NCBI GenBank assembly: GCA_020848695.1
Contig: JADLHT010000046.1
Location: 35,961-99,960, forward strand
Length of the DNA: 64,000 nucleotides
Direction: 5' to 3'
From: Saprospiraceae bacterium
GTDB lineage: Bacteria; Bacteroidota; Bacteroidia; Chitinophagales; Saprospiraceae
The notes below the pieces were generated by a model. That model searched no databases and was not told the origin of the DNA. It worked only from the letters and a program-made list of their open reading frames with translations. Positions 25,538-35,376 of this stretch are shown piece after piece. The stretch's first letter is position 1, and each line of letters starts with the position of its first letter. A program made the position numbers and the translations under genes.

Positions 25538-26235
25538 AGGGTAATATTTTAATTTTACTTTGTCTTTTTTATGGAGGCAAGCTTCTGGCTCAACATGGCA
25601 AACACAATATAAACTTTGACGGACTGAATAAAAAAAACCATTATTACGGATTAACAGTAGGATACAATTACAATTCATTCAAAATAGAACATTCTAAGAG
25701 ATTGACACCGGAAGGAACATTTCGACTCAATGAACCGATTGGAAATTCGGGTTTAACCCTATGCATGATTACGAATTTTAAAATGGGTGAATACTTTGAC
25801 TTTAGAATTCTTCCTACCATTGCAATCAGCAATCGAACTCTTAGTTTTACACCTAATAATTCAAAAATCACACAAGAACAAAGAATTGAATCTGTATTTG
25901 GCGAAATTCCAATCTTACTGCGATTTACTTCAGAACCTTATAAAGACAAAAGAGTCTTTCTACTATCAGGTATTAAATACAGTTATGACTTCTCATCCAA
26001 TGCAAGAGTTGACAAGAGAAAATTTGATCTTGTGAGAATTTCACCCCATGATTTTCAAATTGAAATTGGTGCAGGATTACAATTCTATATGCCTTACTTT
26101 ATTTTTACACCTGAAATTAAATACTCTCATGGTTTAGGTAATTTATTGATTTATGATGGGAGGCTTATAGAATCAACGGTAATTGATAAATTGTATTCCA
26201 GAACGCTTACAATTTCTCTACATTTTGAAGGCTAA
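25510..26235 (+). CDS. porT: PorT-like outer-membrane protein, type IX secretion component
   Basis: 241 residues from the ATG at 25510, chosen because it leads directly into a signal peptide (MLSLRGKKIKGNILILLCLF to LLAQ). An upstream TTG would add ten residues without support. The mature part is a small beta-barrel with alternating strands (YYGLTVGYNYNSFKIEHS, FDFRILPTIAIS, FQIEIGAGLQFYM, FIFTPEIKYSHGLGN) typical of the PorT family. PorT/SprT is needed for T9SS export of proteins with C-terminal sorting domains, several of which are encoded in this window. The gene overlaps the end of ubiE by 28 nt in another frame. Confidence 0.75.
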   Translation: MLSLRGKKIKGNILILLCLFYGGKLLAQHGKHNINFDGLNKKNHYYGLTVGYNYNSFKIEHSKRLTPEGTFRLNEPIGNSGLTLCMITNFKMGEYFDFRILPTIAISNRTLSFTPNNSKITQEQRIESVFGEIPILLRFTSEPYKDKRVFLLSGIKYSYDFSSNARVDKRKFDLVRISPHDFQIEIGAGLQFYMPYFIFTPEIKYSHGLGNLLIYDGRLIESTVIDKLYSRTLTISLHFEG

Positions 26236-26302
26236 TAATTGAGAATCTGTAATCAACTTATTGATCCATCTGCATCATCAAATTATTTCAAACCTCCATA
26301 TC

Positions 26303-26327
26303 AATTGAAGAAATTACTTTTTCAATT
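26303..26327. terminator. Hairpin between porT and the ACP phosphodiesterase-like gene
   Basis: Arms AATTGAAGAA and TTTTTCAATT pair over 10 positions with one G-T wobble around a 5-nt loop, then T-rich sequence. It lies at the convergent junction and overlaps the 3' end of the minus-strand gene, so it may end both transcripts. Confidence 0.4.
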
Positions 26328-26904
26328 TTAAACTATACTGAGACGCAACAAACATTGCCCGTTCAAAAAATTCTTGAAATAATACATTCATAATTTTTGA
26401 ATTTGTCGTAATTACGGGTAGCGTTAAGCAGAAATCAACTTTGAATTTCGCTCTATGGTTCATTCTAGTCATAACATCAGAAATTCCATCCAGCGATGTG
26501 TATTGTTGAAGCCAGTTGTTCTCAATCATTTTTATGCAGATTTTTCTTGGTTTCTCAGGAAATAAATGATTCGTACTAATGAGAGAATTATAGGTGAAAT
26601 CAGCAAACTCTTCATAGGGTATAGAAATATATTTCTCCCAGTTCAGATATAAAAAATAATCCATAATAATATCACTCGCAACTGGTGCATAATGATGAAT
26701 AACCGGATGAAAAAATTTATTAAACTTACTAATGTTCTGATGAGAATCCGTGTACTGATCAATCCATTGATGCATTTCTACTCCATTTCTTAGCGAAGGA
26801 TCCAAAGAAAGCTGCTCTTTCTTATTTAAAAAATCAGCAATAAAATTTCCTGCCATTAATTGCGGATTGGGATATGACAAAACGAAATGCGCTAAAAAAT
26901 TCAA
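26314..26904 (-). CDS. Acyl-carrier-protein phosphodiesterase-like protein (AcpH/DUF479)
   Basis: 196 residues, the family length. The family signatures are visible: NFLAHFVLSYP at the N-terminus, GNFIADFLNKK, GVEMHQWIDQYTDSH with HD-like metal ligands, and VASDIIMDYFLYLNWEKY. Studied members remove the phosphopantetheine arm from ACP or act as related metal-dependent hydrolases; the exact substrate here is not known. It starts 76 bp from the divergent ychF. Confidence 0.85.
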   Translation of the reverse strand: MNFLAHFVLSYPNPQLMAGNFIADFLNKKEQLSLDPSLRNGVEMHQWIDQYTDSHQNISKFNKFFHPVIHHYAPVASDIIMDYFLYLNWEKYISIPYEEFADFTYNSLISTNHLFPEKPRKICIKMIENNWLQQYTSLDGISDVMTRMNHRAKFKVDFCLTLPVITTNSKIMNVLFQEFFERAMFVASQYSLKLKK

Positions 26905-26953
26905 AATACTGCGTTAATCAATTTGCGAACCTAAGCGTTTTTTCAATATTTTA

Positions 26954-26961
26954 TACCTTTG
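26954..26961 (+). promoter_or_regulatory. -7 promoter element of ychF
   Basis: TACCTTTG, a full match to TAnnTTTG, 19 bp before the ychF ATG at 26981. Confidence 0.55.
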
Positions 26962-26980
26962 CGCCTCAAAATTAAATTAG

Positions 26981-28075
26981 ATGGGATTACAATGTGGGAT
27001 TGTTGGCTTACCAAATGTTGGCAAATCAACCTTATTTAATGCTTTAACTTCTGCCGGCGCTCTTGCAGCAAACTATCCTTTTGCTACAAAAGATCCTAAT
27101 CTGGGTGTGATTACTGTTCCAGACGAAAGGTTAAAAAAACTTGAAGAACTAGTAAATCCTGAAAAAGTAATACCGACAACGGTTGATATCCTTGATATTG
27201 CCGGTCTAATTAAAGGGGCCTCCAAAGGTGAGGGGCTTGGCAATCAATTCTTGGCAAATATTCGGGAAGTTGATGCAATTATCCATGTTTTAAGGGCCTT
27301 TGACAATGACAATATCGTACATGTTGATGGCAACGTTGATCCGGTCAGAGATAAAGAAGTTGTTGATGTAGAGTTGATCCTGAAAGATATCGATACCATG
27401 GAAAAAAGAATTGACAGACTTCGAAAGCAATCTAAATCCGGCGACAAAGAAGTATTAAAGGAACTTGAGTTTGCAGAAAAATTAAAAACAGCACTTGAAG
27501 AAGGCAAAACTGCAAGAACGCTTATTACAGATGATGAATCCGCATTTTACATCAAACAATTTCAAATTCTAACCGGCAAGCCCGTCATGTATGTTTGTAA
27601 TGTAGATGAGGAATCATTACACACCGGAAACAAGTATACAGAACAACTAAAACCTATCATTCAAAAAGAAAATGCAGAATTAATTCTTATTTGCGCAGGC
27701 ATCGAAGCTGAAATTTCTGAATTACCTGAAGAAGAAAGGGAAGCTTTTTTCAGTGATGTAGGATTAACAGAACCTGGAATATACAAGATCAGCAAAGCCG
27801 CATATAAATTGCTAAACCTTATTACTTACTTTACTGCCGGCGAAAAAGAAGTAAGAGCCTGGACAGTATTAAATGGAAGCAAGGCTCCGCAAGCTGCAGG
27901 AGTAATCCACACTGATTTTGAAAAAGGCTTTATCAGAGCAGAAGTGATTCATTATGCAGATTATATTAACTACAAAACTGAAGCTGCTTGTAAAACCGCA
28001 GGCAAATTATCCATTGAAGGAAAAGAATACATCGTTCAGGATGGGGATATTATGCACTTCAGATTCAATGTTTAG
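26981..28075 (+). CDS. ychF: Ribosome-associated ATPase YchF (Obg family)
   Basis: 364 residues, the standard length. G1 is GLPNVGKSTLFNALT, G3 is DIAGLIKGASKGEGLGNQFL, and the usual G4 NKxD is replaced by CNVDEE, the change that gives YchF ATP rather than GTP preference. The coiled-coil arm (about 125-200) and the C-terminal TGS domain (ARAWTVLNGSKAPQAAGVIHTDFEKGFIRAEV-like segment, about 280-364) are present. It binds the ribosome and is linked to stress and translation control. Single gene with its own promoter. Confidence 0.96.
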   Translation: MGLQCGIVGLPNVGKSTLFNALTSAGALAANYPFATKDPNLGVITVPDERLKKLEELVNPEKVIPTTVDILDIAGLIKGASKGEGLGNQFLANIREVDAIIHVLRAFDNDNIVHVDGNVDPVRDKEVVDVELILKDIDTMEKRIDRLRKQSKSGDKEVLKELEFAEKLKTALEEGKTARTLITDDESAFYIKQFQILTGKPVMYVCNVDEESLHTGNKYTEQLKPIIQKENAELILICAGIEAEISELPEEEREAFFSDVGLTEPGIYKISKAAYKLLNLITYFTAGEKEVRAWTVLNGSKAPQAAGVIHTDFEKGFIRAEVIHYADYINYKTEAACKTAGKLSIEGKEYIVQDGDIMHFRFNV

Positions 28076-28112
28076 TTTTAATCCAAACTTGAGTAATATT
28101 TGAATTTCAACA

Positions 28113-31016
28113 TTACAATTTAATCAGTTTTATTAGCTCTGTAGCTGTTTTATTTTTTATCTGCACAAAGTATATTCCGGATTTTATTTCTGAAAGATCC
28201 AGAGGAATAATATTCTTACCAATCTGAACATCACTAATGGTATAAAACAAAGCTTTGCCTTCAGTATTAAGCAATTCAAAAATTGTAATACCGGAGAATG
28301 AAGACTGAAAATGAATTGAAACAATATCCTTAGCAGGGTTTGGAATAATGAAAAGATCTGATACCGTTGAAATATTGGATACCTGTGTAATTACACAATT
28401 AATTACCCCTTCTTTTTCAATTAAACATCCAAACGCATCCCGCAAACTAACCTTATACGAGTCACCATGACTTAATGTATCTCCATTCTTATTGCCGGAA
28501 AACTGTTCACCTCCTGCTTTGCTCGATCCGGTAAATAAAATTACTGCTTTTCCTGTATTGAATCCATTGGAATCTAAAATGCATTTATACCCGATCTGTA
28601 ATTCAGGTCTTGAGAAAGCACAGGAATCAAACTTACAATCTATTTTGCCAAGTGCTTGTGAAGTACATCCCGCTTCATCAACGACAGTTGAATTAAAAAG
28701 GGCATCCTGATCTAGTAATTCTCCATCAAGATTTCCACTAAAATTTGTTATACCCAAGGCTCCTGTAACAGCCAGATTTAATTTCGCCTTTAACAATGTA
28801 TCTATACAATCATAAGTAGCAACAATTTTTAAATTTGATCTGTCGCAGGTAAAGGGTGGGCAATTCACTTTTCCTTCTTCGATAACATAGCAAGAATCCG
28901 AATCAATTAAAATAACCTGATAATTATCTCCATGATTTAGTTTAGTACCTGTATTAGTCCCATAATAGTAATAAGCTCCGGTTCCACCTACTCCATTATA
29001 ATTCAATACAACTTCACCCGTTTCTCTACCAATCTGATCTTTTACACAATCAATTGTAAGTTGAAGATCAAGGTTACTTCCTTTGCATTTAGATCCTCCG
29101 GAACATAAAGCTTCAATTGAAGCAAATGAACGACAACCTTTACTGTCTTCCACAAATGCAGAAATTTCTTCACCGGGTTTAAAAAACTTGAAATTATCCG
29201 GACCAAAATATGTGTATGTCGGAGTTCCTCCAACAATAGAATAATTTTTTAATTTAGATAACACTCCTTGTACGCACTCGATTTCAAGATTCAACTTCAA
29301 TTTTTCATAAGCATTCACTGTCGAACCCTCATCGATACGAACACACAATTTTCCTTCACCGGGTTTTAAAGGAACTGAAGCGGCAATGATCTGAAGGTAA
29401 TATTTCTTACCATTTACAATTCCATTTAATTTAATAAATCCTTCGCAAGGATCCGGAGTTATTCCGCAAGATAGTTCGACAAGATTATTACAATTTCCTT
29501 CATACAAAGCCCAATTGTACATAAATCCAGCCTCAATCTGCAGGGTCAAATTTTTTTCTCCGGAACCTACAAATGAATACCACACATCCGGTGAATGATA
29601 AACTACACAGGATGGTTTCTTGACAGATTTATTATTATTAAAAAAATCTAATTGATTACAGTTTGAATTCAAAACAATTGCTGTCGCTGTTGGACAATCA
29701 TCATTGACTGGTTTTTGGTTGTTCAATTCATTTACCTCTAAACACAGATTTCCTTCTATTGTAGAAAAATAACCGCTTACTTGAACAAAATAATCTGTAT
29801 TAGGCAACGGAGTAAATTGAAGCTTATTTCCAAAATCTTCAACTTGCAACTCCTGAAGATTTGTACATGAGCCTTTATAGAGCGCAATAACTTCTGCAAA
29901 ATCAGAATTCGTTTTGATTTGCAATGAATTTGAATTGGTAGATTTAAAACTATACCACACATCTGATCTTGACTTCAAGTTGGATGCCGGCAACTGTGCG
30001 CCAATTTCAGCATTGAAATTACTATTCTTAAGACAGCTTTGATTTATATTAATAATCTGCAGTTGTGAACAAATGTCATTTGCTGGTTTGGGTTTAGAGC
30101 CTGATAGCTTTTTTAGTTGTATGGAATGAAGACCGCTATCTTTTCCAAAGTCATTTATTTTCCTTGAAAGTTTTACAAAATAAGTTTTACCTTGAAATAG
30201 ATTAAGTTCAAGTCTTTCACCACTAAATCCAAATTCATCTTTATTCAAACAAATTATTGGAACCAATGACGAACAAGTCCCTTCATAGACATTAATATTA
30301 TTGTTGTATTCAGCTTTGGTTAATATTTCAGCTAAGCCGGAATAGTCAGAAGTAAATTTATACCAGATAGCTGATTGATATTCTCCTGGACAGGAATTCT
30401 GTCCACTTGAATAAAAATTATAGGGCATGACATGTCCAAATAATTCAGTTCCATCAATACTCAAACTTGGTGCACGGGAGCAATCTCCATTATCTGCAAT
30501 GAGCATGATGTCATCAATGTAAAGTTGATTTCCCAGATCGCCTCCGGCTGCAGTATATTCTAAGGTTATTTTCGTTTTGCTTATATTATTGAATGACAAA
30601 ATCGGATAATAATAAGGAAGATAGTCATTGGTAGCCGGAATACTCACGGTAATTTTTCCTTTTGGTCCATCATAAGACAAATTTAATAAAGCAGCAGCAG
30701 GCTTGACAAAACGATATGTAAATACGATATAATAATTGATTCCTGTAGTTAAAGTGAACTCAGGTGAAACAATTTGGAAAGTTTTTGGACCGGTATTGCT
30801 TGCATCAGTCTGTTTATACATCAACATACATCCTCCTGAATAACCATATGCCTGATCATTTGCGCTTAAGGTAAATCCATACTTTCCAGTTATGGTATTC
30901 AATGTCCAGTCTGAAGGAACAGCACAATCATGAAAGGATTCGAATTCTGAAATTACCTGAGCATTTATTTGACTTTGAAATAAAACTACACTTAAAGCAA
31001 AAATAATTATTTTCAT
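28113..31016 (-). CDS. Large T9SS cargo protein with repeated beta-sandwich modules
   Basis: 967 residues. Signal peptide (1-19), then a lectin/MAM-like module (about 20-170; FTLTTGINYYIVFTYRFV, LYIDDIMLI). After that come at least three related modules of about 140 residues, each with an SDVWYSFKST-type strand and a 'kg(s/n)CxnLxel' strand (near residues 200, 330 and 470), resembling pre-peptidase C-terminal-like domains. Cys-rich segments with CxxS(N)LxL follow (about 590-860). The end (about 890-967) is a type A sorting domain (FIIPNPAKDIVSIHF to GIYFVQIKNK). It is the last gene of an operon with DUF1501 and DUF1800 genes, 17 bp after the former. Confidence 0.82.
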   Translation of the reverse strand: MKIIIFALSVVLFQSQINAQVISEFESFHDCAVPSDWTLNTITGKYGFTLSANDQAYGYSGGCMLMYKQTDASNTGPKTFQIVSPEFTLTTGINYYIVFTYRFVKPAAALLNLSYDGPKGKITVSIPATNDYLPYYYPILSFNNISKTKITLEYTAAGGDLGNQLYIDDIMLIADNGDCSRAPSLSIDGTELFGHVMPYNFYSSGQNSCPGEYQSAIWYKFTSDYSGLAEILTKAEYNNNINVYEGTCSSLVPIICLNKDEFGFSGERLELNLFQGKTYFVKLSRKINDFGKDSGLHSIQLKKLSGSKPKPANDICSQLQIININQSCLKNSNFNAEIGAQLPASNLKSRSDVWYSFKSTNSNSLQIKTNSDFAEVIALYKGSCTNLQELQVEDFGNKLQFTPLPNTDYFVQVSGYFSTIEGNLCLEVNELNNQKPVNDDCPTATAIVLNSNCNQLDFFNNNKSVKKPSCVVYHSPDVWYSFVGSGEKNLTLQIEAGFMYNWALYEGNCNNLVELSCGITPDPCEGFIKLNGIVNGKKYYLQIIAASVPLKPGEGKLCVRIDEGSTVNAYEKLKLNLEIECVQGVLSKLKNYSIVGGTPTYTYFGPDNFKFFKPGEEISAFVEDSKGCRSFASIEALCSGGSKCKGSNLDLQLTIDCVKDQIGRETGEVVLNYNGVGGTGAYYYYGTNTGTKLNHGDNYQVILIDSDSCYVIEEGKVNCPPFTCDRSNLKIVATYDCIDTLLKAKLNLAVTGALGITNFSGNLDGELLDQDALFNSTVVDEAGCTSQALGKIDCKFDSCAFSRPELQIGYKCILDSNGFNTGKAVILFTGSSKAGGEQFSGNKNGDTLSHGDSYKVSLRDAFGCLIEKEGVINCVITQVSNISTVSDLFIIPNPAKDIVSIHFQSSFSGITIFELLNTEGKALFYTISDVQIGKNIIPLDLSEIKSGIYFVQIKNKTATELIKLIKL

Positions 31017-31033
31017 AAATTGTACTTTTGAAG

Positions 31034-32710
31034 TTATTGAATTAGAAATCTTCTCATATATCTCTTACCGGCAGAATTCAATTCATAAATATATTCTCCC
31101 GGATTCAACTTCCATTTAGAAGGATCCAGCGGAACCGTATAAGAACCTTTTAAGGTATATTTATTATAAAGATTAACTAGTGTTCTTCCGCTGACAGACT
31201 TAATTTTTATCTCGACTTCACCTGACTGAAGATTTGAAAATTTCATATCCACTATTCTCGGATTCTCCGGATTGGGATTATGACCAACCAGAACTGCATT
31301 ATTGTTTGATGTCAATGCACCGGAACATGGATTCTTGAAAAGATTTAATGAAGGATAGGATTTACCCATTGTATATTCTGTAAGTTCTCCATTCAGGCAC
31401 AACCAATCTTTAAGAACGGATTGAAATATCGATCGATAGTCTGTGCTTGCTTGTGTTTCATAATAGACTATAGTGCTTGTCTTCAATATAGGGTCATACA
31501 GATTTATAGGAGTTCCATGAAATCCTGGATTGACACCATCACCAAACATCATTAATGGTGAAAGATTGCCGTGATCCGTCCCAACAGAACCATTTTCTTT
31601 TATGGTTCGACCGAATTCTGAATAAGTCATTACGGTTACGTTGGACTGCATGGAATCAGCTTTAAGATCATCATAAAATGCTTTGACTGATTTTGCCATA
31701 TCGCCGAGAATTCTAAGGTGATAATCTTTTTGATTTGAATGTGTGTCAAATCCATCAATATTTACCAAAAACATTTTTGTACCTAAACGACCTTTAATTA
31801 ATCTTGAAATAATCGCCAATTGTTCTGCCAGTCTGGATTGAGTTCCTGTTGGAAATGCCACCTTGTTGGATGCCTTTCCATATGCAGTTACTACAGAATT
31901 AGAATATCTTAAAGTATTGTTGGTTAATGCGCGAAGGAACGATCTTTCCTGTCCTTGCGGACAATCTCCAAAGCCATCTGTCTCATATAGTTTACCATAT
32001 TGGGCCAATCTAAGAAATTCGTTCGGATCATTAAATACCAATTCCATTTGTTGATTGCCGGGAGCACTAAATATTTTATCGGTACTGTAACCTATCCGTA
32101 ATGCTGGTGGAACCGTTGGTGGGGACTCCGAAAAACTTGGAAAATCCTGATCTAAAAATCTTCCAATTATACCTGACTGAACCCTTTTGTCCTGATCATT
32201 ATCTGCTGCGGTTGACCAAAAATTAATTGAGCTAAAATGTGAATAATCTTGTTTTGGATATCCTACATTATGAATAATATTCATTTTGCCCTCGTTCCAT
32301 AATGGCATCAGACTCTCCATAGTCTGAGGTAGAGCAAAATCAGAATTGCCATACCCAGACAAGATGTGATTATCTGAATAATCTGTTCCTTTTTTCAATC
32401 CTATTGTCGGTCTTATTCTAGTATATTCATCCACTCCGGATGCTGAAGTGGCTGGAACCACCATATTTAAACCATCGTTGCCTCCAAACATCTTAATTAA
32501 CACCAATATATTGTCTCCTTCAGCAGGTAACATCATTGATGAATTTCCTAATAAAGGGCTAACTGTCAGACCTCCTAATAGAACTGAACCAAGTCCGGCC
32601 ATACCGCTGGTCATCATGAATTGTCTTCTATTCCAAATCTGATGCTCTTCATCATGTGTACAACCGAACTGCCTGTCAATCAAATTTGGATTTATTTTAT
32701 GATCTTTCAT
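31034..32710 (-). CDS. DUF1501 protein with twin-arginine signal
   Basis: 558 residues. The N-terminus has NRRQFMMTSGMAGLGSVLLGG, a twin-arginine-type signal. The DUF1501 core, related to the alkaline phosphatase/sulfatase superfamily, follows with LIKMFGGNDGLNMVVP, HFSSINFWSTA, LVNIDGFDTHSNQ and VTVMTYSEFGRTIKENGSVGTDHGN. The last 70 residues look like a sorting-type domain (VEIKIKSVSGRTLVNLYNKY to GEYIYELNSAGKRYMRRFLI). DUF1501 and DUF1800 genes are paired in many bacteria; their biochemical role is not established. It lies 18 bp after the DUF1800 gene. Confidence 0.88.
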   Translation of the reverse strand: MKDHKINPNLIDRQFGCTHDEEHQIWNRRQFMMTSGMAGLGSVLLGGLTVSPLLGNSSMMLPAEGDNILVLIKMFGGNDGLNMVVPATSASGVDEYTRIRPTIGLKKGTDYSDNHILSGYGNSDFALPQTMESLMPLWNEGKMNIIHNVGYPKQDYSHFSSINFWSTAADNDQDKRVQSGIIGRFLDQDFPSFSESPPTVPPALRIGYSTDKIFSAPGNQQMELVFNDPNEFLRLAQYGKLYETDGFGDCPQGQERSFLRALTNNTLRYSNSVVTAYGKASNKVAFPTGTQSRLAEQLAIISRLIKGRLGTKMFLVNIDGFDTHSNQKDYHLRILGDMAKSVKAFYDDLKADSMQSNVTVMTYSEFGRTIKENGSVGTDHGNLSPLMMFGDGVNPGFHGTPINLYDPILKTSTIVYYETQASTDYRSIFQSVLKDWLCLNGELTEYTMGKSYPSLNLFKNPCSGALTSNNNAVLVGHNPNPENPRIVDMKFSNLQSGEVEIKIKSVSGRTLVNLYNKYTLKGSYTVPLDPSKWKLNPGEYIYELNSAGKRYMRRFLIQ

Positions 32711-32728
32711 TTTTTCTGTTTAATAGAA

Positions 32729-34363
32729 TTATAATAATTGAAATTCAGGTAAAGTACTGATGTGTTTCATTACATCCATAAACTGAGTTGGAACCATTGA
32801 ATAATCTAAATCCCAGGTTCCATCTATATAATAGTTAGCAGGAACTCTGGCTTTAAAAACTCCAATCGCTGTTAGTATTATATCTTCCGAAAGAGGTAGG
32901 GTGATAAAATATTCTAATAATTTTCGGACTATATAGTCTGGATCAGATGAATCATTACTGATATCTTTTAAAAATTGTCTGTACTTATTTTTTGTTTCCT
33001 GATAAGGAAGATAATAATCAAAATGATCCCTGATGTATCTCCATCTATTGACCATTACAAATTCACTGAGCCAGGATCGATGTCCGGGCCATCCGGCCAC
33101 ATTCACTGGTTCTAACAAGGTTTGACCAATGGTTGAAGATTGATTATATAATGCCAAAAGCGCATCTCTATTCAAATTATTTGAAGGAACGGATTTTCTG
33201 TTTTCATCAAAAGGGAAGAAATCTTCGTTCATTTTTAAATCTATAGAACGGAAAATATGTACCAAGGTGTCGATATTACTTTTAATCATTGCCCCCATAC
33301 TTTCCTCTTCATAGAAATGTTCCGAAGTAAATAATACTTTCAATGTTTCCAGAATATCCCATCGCTGTTTGAATACCTCAGCCAATCCATCAACGATATC
33401 TTCGGGAGCATCGTTATACATGTAGAATCTGTATAGCTTTCTACAGATAAATTTCGCCACTTCGTTGGTTCTTTCAGAAAAAATCAGATTAATTACATTG
33501 TCATAATCTGCTTTTCCATAATCAGGATTTACCCTATTGGTGGAAAAAGTTTTTCCAAAAACGGTTTTGCCTCCGTACTGATGCAAATTTGCATTAAACG
33601 GAATTTTCTTATACTCATCAACCTTTCCCGGAACCGAACTGTCCGGCTCATAATATTCTACAGGATGTATCCAACTTCTACCGGCATTGGCATCGTAGAT
33701 ATATAGTGTCCAACCTGTGAGTGCTTTGGCAATTTCTTCGATATCTTTTTCAGTATAATTCCCAGGACCCATAGTAAATAGTTCCAATAGTTCTCTGGCA
33801 TAATTTTCATTTGGGGCATTTTTTGTATTCAGTCTTCCGTCGAGATAAATTAACATGGCCGGGTTTCTCCCCATTTCATAGACAAATTTTTTAAAATTAC
33901 CCAAAGCATGTTTATGAAGTACGTAATAATACTGAAATGCCCAGCTCGGATAATAACCATATACACTGGAACCCGTAACAAAATGATTGGACCAGAATAA
34001 TGCCAACTTATGTCTGACTCCTTCGGTCATCATTCCATTGAACCACATCCTCACCAATTGGTAAAACTTATTTCCGATCAATGGATCATTGTAATCCTTA
34101 TCTTCTTTCCAGGCATAGGAATAATCAATCGTTCCGCTTGAATTTGATACTTTTTCTCCCGGAAGTGGATGCTTCTTTGCAGTATCCAGCAGATACCCAA
34201 CCAACTTAGTTGGGGTATTGGCTTTAGCCAAAGAAATTAGATAAGGTGGAGCCCCATTACAAAGTCTGTTATAAAGATGATGGATTCTCTTGTCGTTCCA
34301 GGGCTTTTCCGGTCTGGGAACATAAGCCTCCAGACCTCCCTTTAAGCATGGATTTGCAGACAT
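32729..34363 (-). CDS. DUF1800 protein
   Basis: 544 residues. DUF1800 signatures are visible: HHLYNRLCNGAPP near the N-terminus, LALFWSNHFVTGS, NPAMLIYLDGRLNTKNAPNENYARELLELFTMGPGNYTEKDIEEIAKALTGWT, and LLEPVNVAGWPGHRSWLS. It has no clear signal peptide at the chosen start. It is the first gene of the three-gene operon reading leftward; the tight 18-bp spacing and the known pairing suggest that it acts with the DUF1501 protein. Function unknown. Confidence 0.9.
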   Translation of the reverse strand: MSANPCLKGGLEAYVPRPEKPWNDKRIHHLYNRLCNGAPPYLISLAKANTPTKLVGYLLDTAKKHPLPGEKVSNSSGTIDYSYAWKEDKDYNDPLIGNKFYQLVRMWFNGMMTEGVRHKLALFWSNHFVTGSSVYGYYPSWAFQYYYVLHKHALGNFKKFVYEMGRNPAMLIYLDGRLNTKNAPNENYARELLELFTMGPGNYTEKDIEEIAKALTGWTLYIYDANAGRSWIHPVEYYEPDSSVPGKVDEYKKIPFNANLHQYGGKTVFGKTFSTNRVNPDYGKADYDNVINLIFSERTNEVAKFICRKLYRFYMYNDAPEDIVDGLAEVFKQRWDILETLKVLFTSEHFYEEESMGAMIKSNIDTLVHIFRSIDLKMNEDFFPFDENRKSVPSNNLNRDALLALYNQSSTIGQTLLEPVNVAGWPGHRSWLSEFVMVNRWRYIRDHFDYYLPYQETKNKYRQFLKDISNDSSDPDYIVRKLLEYFITLPLSEDIILTAIGVFKARVPANYYIDGTWDLDYSMVPTQFMDVMKHISTLPEFQLL

Positions 34364-34709
34364 ATAGTTGGTCGATTTTATGACTGCGCTAATTTAAGTC
34401 TTTTAATCATTAATTTAATAATTAATTCAAGGAATATTGAAGTCAGAAAAAAATTAAATTTTCTTCAGCTTGTTCAAACCTATTGTCCATTATACAACTA
34501 TTCCTTTGTGTAATGGTGTAATGGTGAAATGGTGTACTGTAAATATTCACATTATTATCTGATTAGAAAGCATGAAGGTTAATGCAGTAATTCATTACCT
34601 TATTTCTTTGGATCTCAATCCAGAATAAATACAATCAGGAATACTACAATAGTTTTATACTTAAGTTTATTCCTCTATAAAAAAGAGATAAAACTAATTT
34701 TAATAAAAA
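34364..34709. other. Intergenic region with a short tandem repeat
   Basis: 346 bp, AT-rich, upstream of the DUF1800 operon and downstream of the CoA-transferase genes. It contains about 3.6 copies of an 8-bp unit GTGTAATG (34509-34537, third copy GTGAAATG). No gene or RNA recognised. Confidence 0.5.
34509..34537. repeat. 8-bp tandem repeat, about 3.6 copies
   Basis: Units GTGTAATG, GTGTAATG, GTGAAATG and a partial GTGTA. Non-coding; could vary in copy number by slippage. Confidence 0.8.
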
Positions 34710-35363
34710 TTAAATCTTCATTTCAGGAATCTCACCTGCAATTATAAGATTTCCTTCTGTACACTTGTCGATATGTTCAACACTTATTCCCGGAGCTCTT
34801 TCCAGTAATCTGAATCCACCTTCTACAATTTCCAGAACTGCCAATTCTGTGACAATTTTCTTTACACAACGGGTACCTGTTAGCGGAAGTGTGCATTCTT
34901 TAAGTAGTTTAGACTCCCCAGCTTTATTAACATGCATCATAGCAACAATGATGTTCTCGGCAGAAGCAACCAGATCCATCGCACCACCCATCCCTTTTAC
35001 CATCTTACCTGGAATTTTCCAATTGGCAATATCTCCTTTTTCAGATACCTCCATCGCACCAAGTACTGTTAATTGAATATGTTGACCTCTAATCATAGCA
35101 AACGAATTTGCAGAATCAAAGAGAGCAGCACCTTTCTTCAGAGTAACAGTTTGCTTACCTGCATTAATCATATCTGCATCTTCTTCACCTTCCCATGGAA
35201 ATGCACCCATTCCTAATATTCCATTTTCAGACTGAAACTCAACTTTCATGCCTGCCGGAACGTAGTTAGCAACCAAGGTCGGAATTCCGATTCCCAGATT
35301 AACATACCAACCATCTCTCAATTCTTGTGCTATGCGTTTTGCAATTCCAATTTTATCCAACAT
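34710..35363 (-). CDS. scoB: 3-oxoacid CoA-transferase subunit B
   Basis: 217 residues, the normal length. The catalytic Glu46 lies in the QSENGILGMG motif, and GIGIPTLVANYVP and KGMGGAMDLV are typical of the beta subunit. With subunit A it moves CoA between succinyl-CoA and acetoacetate, joining ketone-body or amino-acid breakdown to the TCA cycle. It starts 13 bp after the stop of the subunit A gene, so the two are translated from one message. Confidence 0.92.
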   Translation of the reverse strand: MLDKIGIAKRIAQELRDGWYVNLGIGIPTLVANYVPAGMKVEFQSENGILGMGAFPWEGEEDADMINAGKQTVTLKKGAALFDSANSFAMIRGQHIQLTVLGAMEVSEKGDIANWKIPGKMVKGMGGAMDLVASAENIIVAMMHVNKAGESKLLKECTLPLTGTRCVKKIVTELAVLEIVEGGFRLLERAPGISVEHIDKCTEGNLIIAGEIPEMKI

Positions 35364-35376
35364 CTTAAAATTACTT

